From Hydractinia symbiolongicarpus (Eukaryota; Cnidaria; Hydrozoa; Anthoathecata; Hydractiniidae): DNA of 64,000 bases. Below the pieces are notes generated by a model. The model saw only the letters and a program-made list of their open reading frames with translations, had not been told where the DNA came from and did not search any database. Position 1 is the stretch's first letter, and each line of letters begins with the position of its first letter. The stretch spans positions 868,001 to 932,000 of the forward strand of contig NC_079882.1 of assembly GCF_029227915.1 (NCBI RefSeq), written 5' to 3'. This document shows, piece after piece, positions 58,601 to 64,000 of this stretch. A program made the translations under genes and the position numbers.

Positions 58601-61600
58601 TTTTAAATGAAGCGCTACCACAGCGCCCAGTGTAACCGCTGAGTACCGGCAATCATGTCAAATTAAGAAGAATGTTATTTCTTGGAGTCCAACAGTCTCA
58701 CTTTCACATTTATAAGGTCACAGCCCAAAATCAGTTCAATTAAGTCCCACAGTCAATCGTTTTACTGTTAAACGCGTTACAACCTAGTAATACTGGAAAG
58801 ATATCACGAAATACATGTTGGTACGAATATGTGACTTAACCGTTGTAACTCAATCGGATTGATACTTTTAGAAAGTCAATGAAATGTAGTTTTTGAAACT
58901 GTATCTATATCTTCAGCGCGCAATAACGGCTAGGATTGGTCCCACGGTAAAAAATGATTTATTTATCAAAATTTTTAAATGAAAGCGCTACCACAGCGCC
59001 CAGTGTAATCGCTGAGTTCCGGCAATCATGTCAAATTAAGAAGAATGTTATTTCTTGGAGTCCAATTGTCTCACTTATAACATTTTTAAAGTCACAGTCC
59101 AAAATTAGTTCAATTAAGTCCCACATTCAATCGTTTTACTGTTAAAAGCGATGCAACCTAGTAATAACAGATAAATATCGCTAAATACATGTTGGTACGA
59201 ATATGTGACCCAACCGTTGTAACTTAAACGGATTGATGCTGTTAGAAAGTCAATGAAATGTAGTTTTTCAAACTTTCTCCATTTCTTCAGCGCGGGATAA
59301 CGGCTAGGATTGGTCCCTCAGTAAAAGATGACTTATTTATCTAAATTTTTAAATGAAGCGCTCCCACAGCGTCCAGTGTATGCGCTGAGCTCCAACAATC
59401 ATGTCAAATTAAGAAGAATGTTATTTCTTGGAGTCCAATTGTCTCACTTACAATATTGATAAGGTCACAGTCCAAAATCAGTTCAATTAAGTCCCACAGT
59501 CAATCGTTTCACTGTTAAAAGCGATACAACCTAGTAACATGAGAAAAATATCGCTAAATACATGTTGGTACGAGTATGTGACGCAACCGTTGTAACTGGC
59601 GCGGATTGATACCGTTAGAAAGTCAATGAAATGTAGTTTTTGAAACTGTCACTATTTCTTCAGCACAGGATAACGGCTAGGATTGGTCCCAAAGTAAATA
59701 ATGACTTATTTATCTAAATTTTTAAATGAAGCGCTACCACAGCGCCCAGTGTAACCGCTGAGTACCGGCAATCATGTCAAATTAAGAAGAATGTTATTTC
59801 TTGGAGTCCAACAGTCTCACTTTCACATTTATAAGGTCACAGCCCAAAATCAGTTCAATTAAGTCCCACAGTCAATCGTTTTACTGTTAAACGCGTTACA
59901 ACCTAGTAATACTGGAAAGATATCACGAAATACATGTTGGTACGAATATGTGACTCAACCGTTGTAACTCAATCGGATTGATACTTTTAGAAAGTCAATG
60001 AAATGTAGTTTTTGAAACTGTATCTATATCTTCAGCGCGCAATAACGGCTAGGATTGGTCCCACGGTAAAAAATGATTTATTTATCTAAATTTGTAAATG
60101 AAGCGCTACCACAGCGCCCAGTGTAATCGCTGAGTTCCGGCAATCATGTCAAATTAAGAAGAATGTTATTTCTTGGAGTCCAATTGTCTCACTTATAACA
60201 TTTTTAAAGTCACAGTCCAAAATTAGTTCAATTAAGTCCCACATTCAATCGTTTTACTGTTAAAAGCGATGCAACCTAGTAAAAACAGATAAATATCGCT
60301 AAATACATGTTGGTACGAATATGTGACCCAACCGTTGTAACTCAAACGGATTGATACCGTTAGAAAGTCAATGAAATGTAGTTTTTGAAACTGTCGCTAT
60401 TTCTTCAGCACAGGATAACGGCTAGGATTGGTCCCACAGTAAATAATGACTTATTTATCTAAATTTTTAAATGAAGCGCTACCACAGCGCCCAATGTAAT
60501 CGCTGAGTTCCGGTAATCATGTCAAATTAATATGAATGCTATTTCTTGGAGTCCAATTGTCTCATTTATCACATTTATCAGGTCACAATCCAAAGTTAGT
60601 TCAATTAAGTCCCACATTCAATCGTCTCACCGTTAAAAGCGATGCAACCTAGTAATAACAGAAAAATATCGCTAAATACATCTTGGTACGAATATGTGAC
60701 CCAACCGTTGTAACACAAACGGATTGAATTGTTAGAGAGTCAATGAAATGTAGTTTTTGAAACTGTCGCTATTTCTTCAGCGCGCGATAACGGCTAGGAT
60801 TGGTCCCGCAGTGAAAAATGACTTATTTATCTAAATTTTTAAATTAAGCGCTACCATAGCGTCCAGTGTAATCGCTGCGTTCCGGCAATCATTTCAAACT
60901 AAGAAGAATGTTATTTCTTGGAGTCCAATTGTCTCACTTGCAATATTTATAAGGTCACCGACCAAAATCAGTTCAATTAAGTCCCACAGTCAATCATTTC
61001 ACTGTAAAAAGCGATGCAACCTAGAAATATGAGAAAAGTATCGCTAAATACATGTTGGTACGAGTATGTGACGCAACCGTTGTAACTGAAGCGGATTGAT
61101 ACCGTCAGAAAGTCAATGAAATGTAGTTTTTGAAACTGTCGCTATTTCTTTAGCGCGCGATAAGGGCTAGGATTGGTCCCCGGGTAAAGAATGATTTATT
61201 TATCTAAGTTTTTAAAGGAAGTGCTACCACAGCACCCAGTGTAATCGCTGAGTTACGGCAATCATGTCAATTTAAGAAGAATGTTATTTCTTGGAGTCCA
61301 ATTGTCTCACTTCCACATTTGTAAGGTCATGGCCCAAAATCAGTTCAATTAAGTCCCACAGTCAATCGTTTTACTGTTAAACGCGTTACAACCTAGTAAT
61401 TTCGGAAAGATATTACGATATACATGTTGGTACGAATATGCGACTCAACCGTTGTAACTTAAACGGATTGATGCTGTTAGAAAGTCAATGAAATGTAGTT
61501 TTTCAAACTTTCTCCATTTCTTCAGTGTGGGATAACGGCTAGGATTGGTCCCACAGTAAAAGATGACTTATTTATCTAAATATTTAAATGAAGCGCTCCC

Positions 61601-64000
61601 ACAGCGTCCAGTGTATGCGCTGAGCTCCGACAATCATGTCAAATTAAGAAGAATGTTATTTCTTGGAGTCCAATTGTCTCACTTTCACATTTATAAGGTC
61701 ACAGCCCAAAATCAGTTCAATTAAGTCCCACAGTCAATCGTTTTACTGTTAAACGCGTTACAACCTAGTAATACCGGAAAGATATTACGAAATATATGTT
61801 GGTACGAATACGTGACTGAACCGTTGTAACTCAAACGGATTGATACTTTTAGAAAGTCAATGAAATGTAGTTTTTGAAACAGTCTCTATATCTTCAGCGC
61901 GCAATAACGGCTAGGATTGGTCCCACGGTAAAAAATGATTTTTTTATCTAAATTTGTAAATGAAGCGCTACCACAGCGCCCAGTGTAATCGCTGAGTTCC
62001 GGCAATCATGTCAAATTAACAAGAATGTTATTTCTTGGAGTCCAATTGTCTCACTTATAACATTTTTAAAGTCACAGTCCAAAATTAGTTCAATTAAGTC
62101 CCACATTCAATCGTTTTACTGTTAAAAGCGATGCAACCTAGTAAAAACAGATAAATATCGCTAAATACATGTTGGTACGAATATGTGACCCAACCGTTGT
62201 AACTCAAACGGATTGATACCGTTAGAAAGTCAATGAAATGTAGTTTTTGAAACTGTCGCTATTTCTTCAGCACAGGATAACGGCTAGGATTGGTCCCACA
62301 GTAAATAATGACTTATTTATCTAAATTTTTAAATGAAGCGCTACCACAGCGCCCAATGTAATCGCTGAGTTCCGGTAATCATGTCAAATTAATATGAATG
62401 CTATTTCTTGGAGTCCAATTGTCTCATTTATCACATTTATCAGGTCACAATCCAAAGTTAGTTCAATTAAGTCCCACATTCAATCGTCTCACCGTTAAAA
62501 GCGATGCAACCTAGTAATAACAGAAAAATATCGCTAAATACATCTTGGTACGAATATGTGACCCAACCGTTGTAACTCAAACGGATTGAATTGTTAGAGA
62601 GTCAATGAAATGTAGTTTTTGAAACTGTCGCTATTTCTTCAGCGCGCGATAACGGCTAGGATTGGTCCCGCAGTGAAAAATGACTTATTTATCTAAATTT
62701 TTAAATTAAGCGCTACCATAGCGTCCAGTGTAATCGCTATGTTCCGGCAATCATTTCAAACTAAGAAGAATGTTATTTCTTGGAGTCCAATTGTCTCACT
62801 TGCAATATTTATAAGGTCACCGACCAAAATCAGTTCAATTAAGTCCCACAGTCAATCATTTCACTGTAAAAAGCGATGCAACCTAGAAATATGAGAAAAG
62901 TATCGCTAAATACAAGTTGGTACGAGTATGTGACGCAACCGTTGTAACTGAAGCGGATTGATACCGTCAGAAAGTCAATGAAATGTAGTTTTTGAAACTG
63001 TCGCTATTTCTTTAGCGCGCGATAAGGGCTAGGATTGGTCCCCGGGTAAAGAATGATTTATTTATCTAAGTTTTTAAAGGAAGTGCTACCACAGCACCCA
63101 GTGTAATCGCTGAGTTACGGCAATCATGTCAATTTAAGAAGAATGTTATTTCTTGGAGTCCAATTGTCTCACTTCCACATTTGTAAGGTCATGGCCCAAA
63201 ATCAGTTCAATTTAGTCCCACAGTCAATCGTTTTACTGTTAAACGCGTTACAACCTAGTAATTCCGGAAAGATATTACGATATACATGTTGGTACGAATA
63301 TGCGACTCAACCGTTGTAACTTAAACGGATTGATGCTGTTAGAAAGTCAATGAAATGTAGTTTTTCAAACTTTCTCCATTTCTTCAGTGTGGGATAACGG
63401 CTAGGATTGGTCCCACAGTAAAAGATGACTTATTTATCTAAATATTTAAATGAAGCGCTCCCACAGCGTCCAGTGTATGCGCTGAGCTCCGACAATCATG
63501 TCAAATTAAGAAGAATGTTATTTCTTGGAGTCCAATTGTCTCACTTTCACATTTATAAGGTCACAGCCCAAAATCAGTTCAATTAAGTCCCACAGTCAAT
63601 CGTTTTACTGTTAAACGCGTTACAACCTAGTAATACCGGAAAGATATTACGAAATATATGTTGGTACGAATACGTGACTGAACCGTTGTAACTCAAACGG
63701 ATTGATACTTTTAGAAAGTCAATGAAATGTAGTTTTTGAAACAGTCTCTATATCTTCAGCGCGCAATAACGGCTAGGATTGGTCCCACGGTAAAAAATGA
63801 TTTTTTTATCTAAATTTGTAAATGAAGCGCTACCACAGCGCCCAGTGTAATCGCTGAGTTCCGGCAATCATGTCAAATTAACAAGAATGTTATTTCTTGG
63901 AGTCCAATTGTCTCACTTCTAACATTTTTAAAGTCACAGTTCAAAATTAGTTCAATTAAGTCCCACATTCAATCGTTTCACTGTTAAAAGCGATGCAACC
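52680..64000 (+). repeat. Right satellite array, ~372-bp monomer
   Basis: The same satellite as on the left, in the same orientation, resumes in the middle of a monomer directly after the right TIR (GCAATCATGTC) and continues to the window end, about 30 copies. Short higher-order repeats are clear. A three-monomer unit (about 1,119 bp) and its double (2,237 bp) recur between 55598 and 60100. A five-monomer unit (1,862 bp) links about 60431 with 62293. Three 63-codon open frames (55598, 56717 and 58954) are the same monomer variant repeated, not genes. Confidence 0.98.

Noticed and set aside
55598-59145. Three similar 63-codon open frames in the right array
   Set aside because: They are repeats of the same monomer variant inside a higher-order repeat. 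Their similarity comes from DNA duplication, not protein conservation.

Overview
The window is a complete Polinton/Maverick (adintovirus-like) DNA element of 15,602 bp (37078-52679) inserted in a long tandem satellite array. The satellite monomer is about 372-373 bp and fills 1-37077 (roughly 100 copies) and 52680-64000 (about 30 copies), in the same orientation and phase on both sides. No host gene is visible. A eukaryotic nuclear genome is certain. An animal host is inferred from the type of Polinton gene set and from an MDM2-type RING domain carried by the element. The species cannot be named from this sequence.

The element has 262-bp terminal inverted repeats (TIRs; 37078-37339 and 52418-52679) that begin AG and end CT and differ at about two positions. 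It is flanked by a 5-bp duplication, GCAAT. The near-identical TIRs and an interrupted monomer that resumes in register point to a recent insertion.

Layout from left to right: a small minus-strand gene (37382-37732) and a large conserved minus-strand Polinton gene with a C-terminal membrane anchor (37971-39152). A divergent promoter then leads into a compact plus-strand morphogenesis cluster: putative minor capsid protein, major capsid protein, packaging ATPase, two membrane proteins, two very small overlapping genes and a conserved 141-aa protein (39191-43465). A minus-strand coiled-coil membrane protein follows (43520-44794). A second divergent promoter serves a tandem pair of paralogous membrane proteins (44839-45939). 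Then come a minus-strand retroviral-type integrase with an intact DDX35E triad (46130-47113), a small SAP-like protein (47203-47472), a SAP plus MDM2-type RING protein (47706-48230), and protein-primed DNA polymerase B with an extra SAP/Pro-Arg/acidic N-terminus (48548-52431).

PolB is broken twice in this copy, by a frameshift near 49831-49843 and an in-frame TAG at 50734-50736, while the other genes look open. No adenovirus-type cysteine protease gene was found. The copy is therefore probably unable to replicate by itself, although integrase and capsid genes remain readable.

The most interesting signals are: (1) a RING domain with exactly the MDM2/MDM4 C2H2C4 spacing and tail, fused to SAP; (2) a duplicated promoter/SAP/Pro-Arg module shared by the RING gene and polB; (3) strong palindromic hairpins just after many genes, resembling the 3'-end hairpins of giant viruses and virophages; (4) a satellite dyad that co-varies between monomer subtypes, plus several local higher-order repeats.
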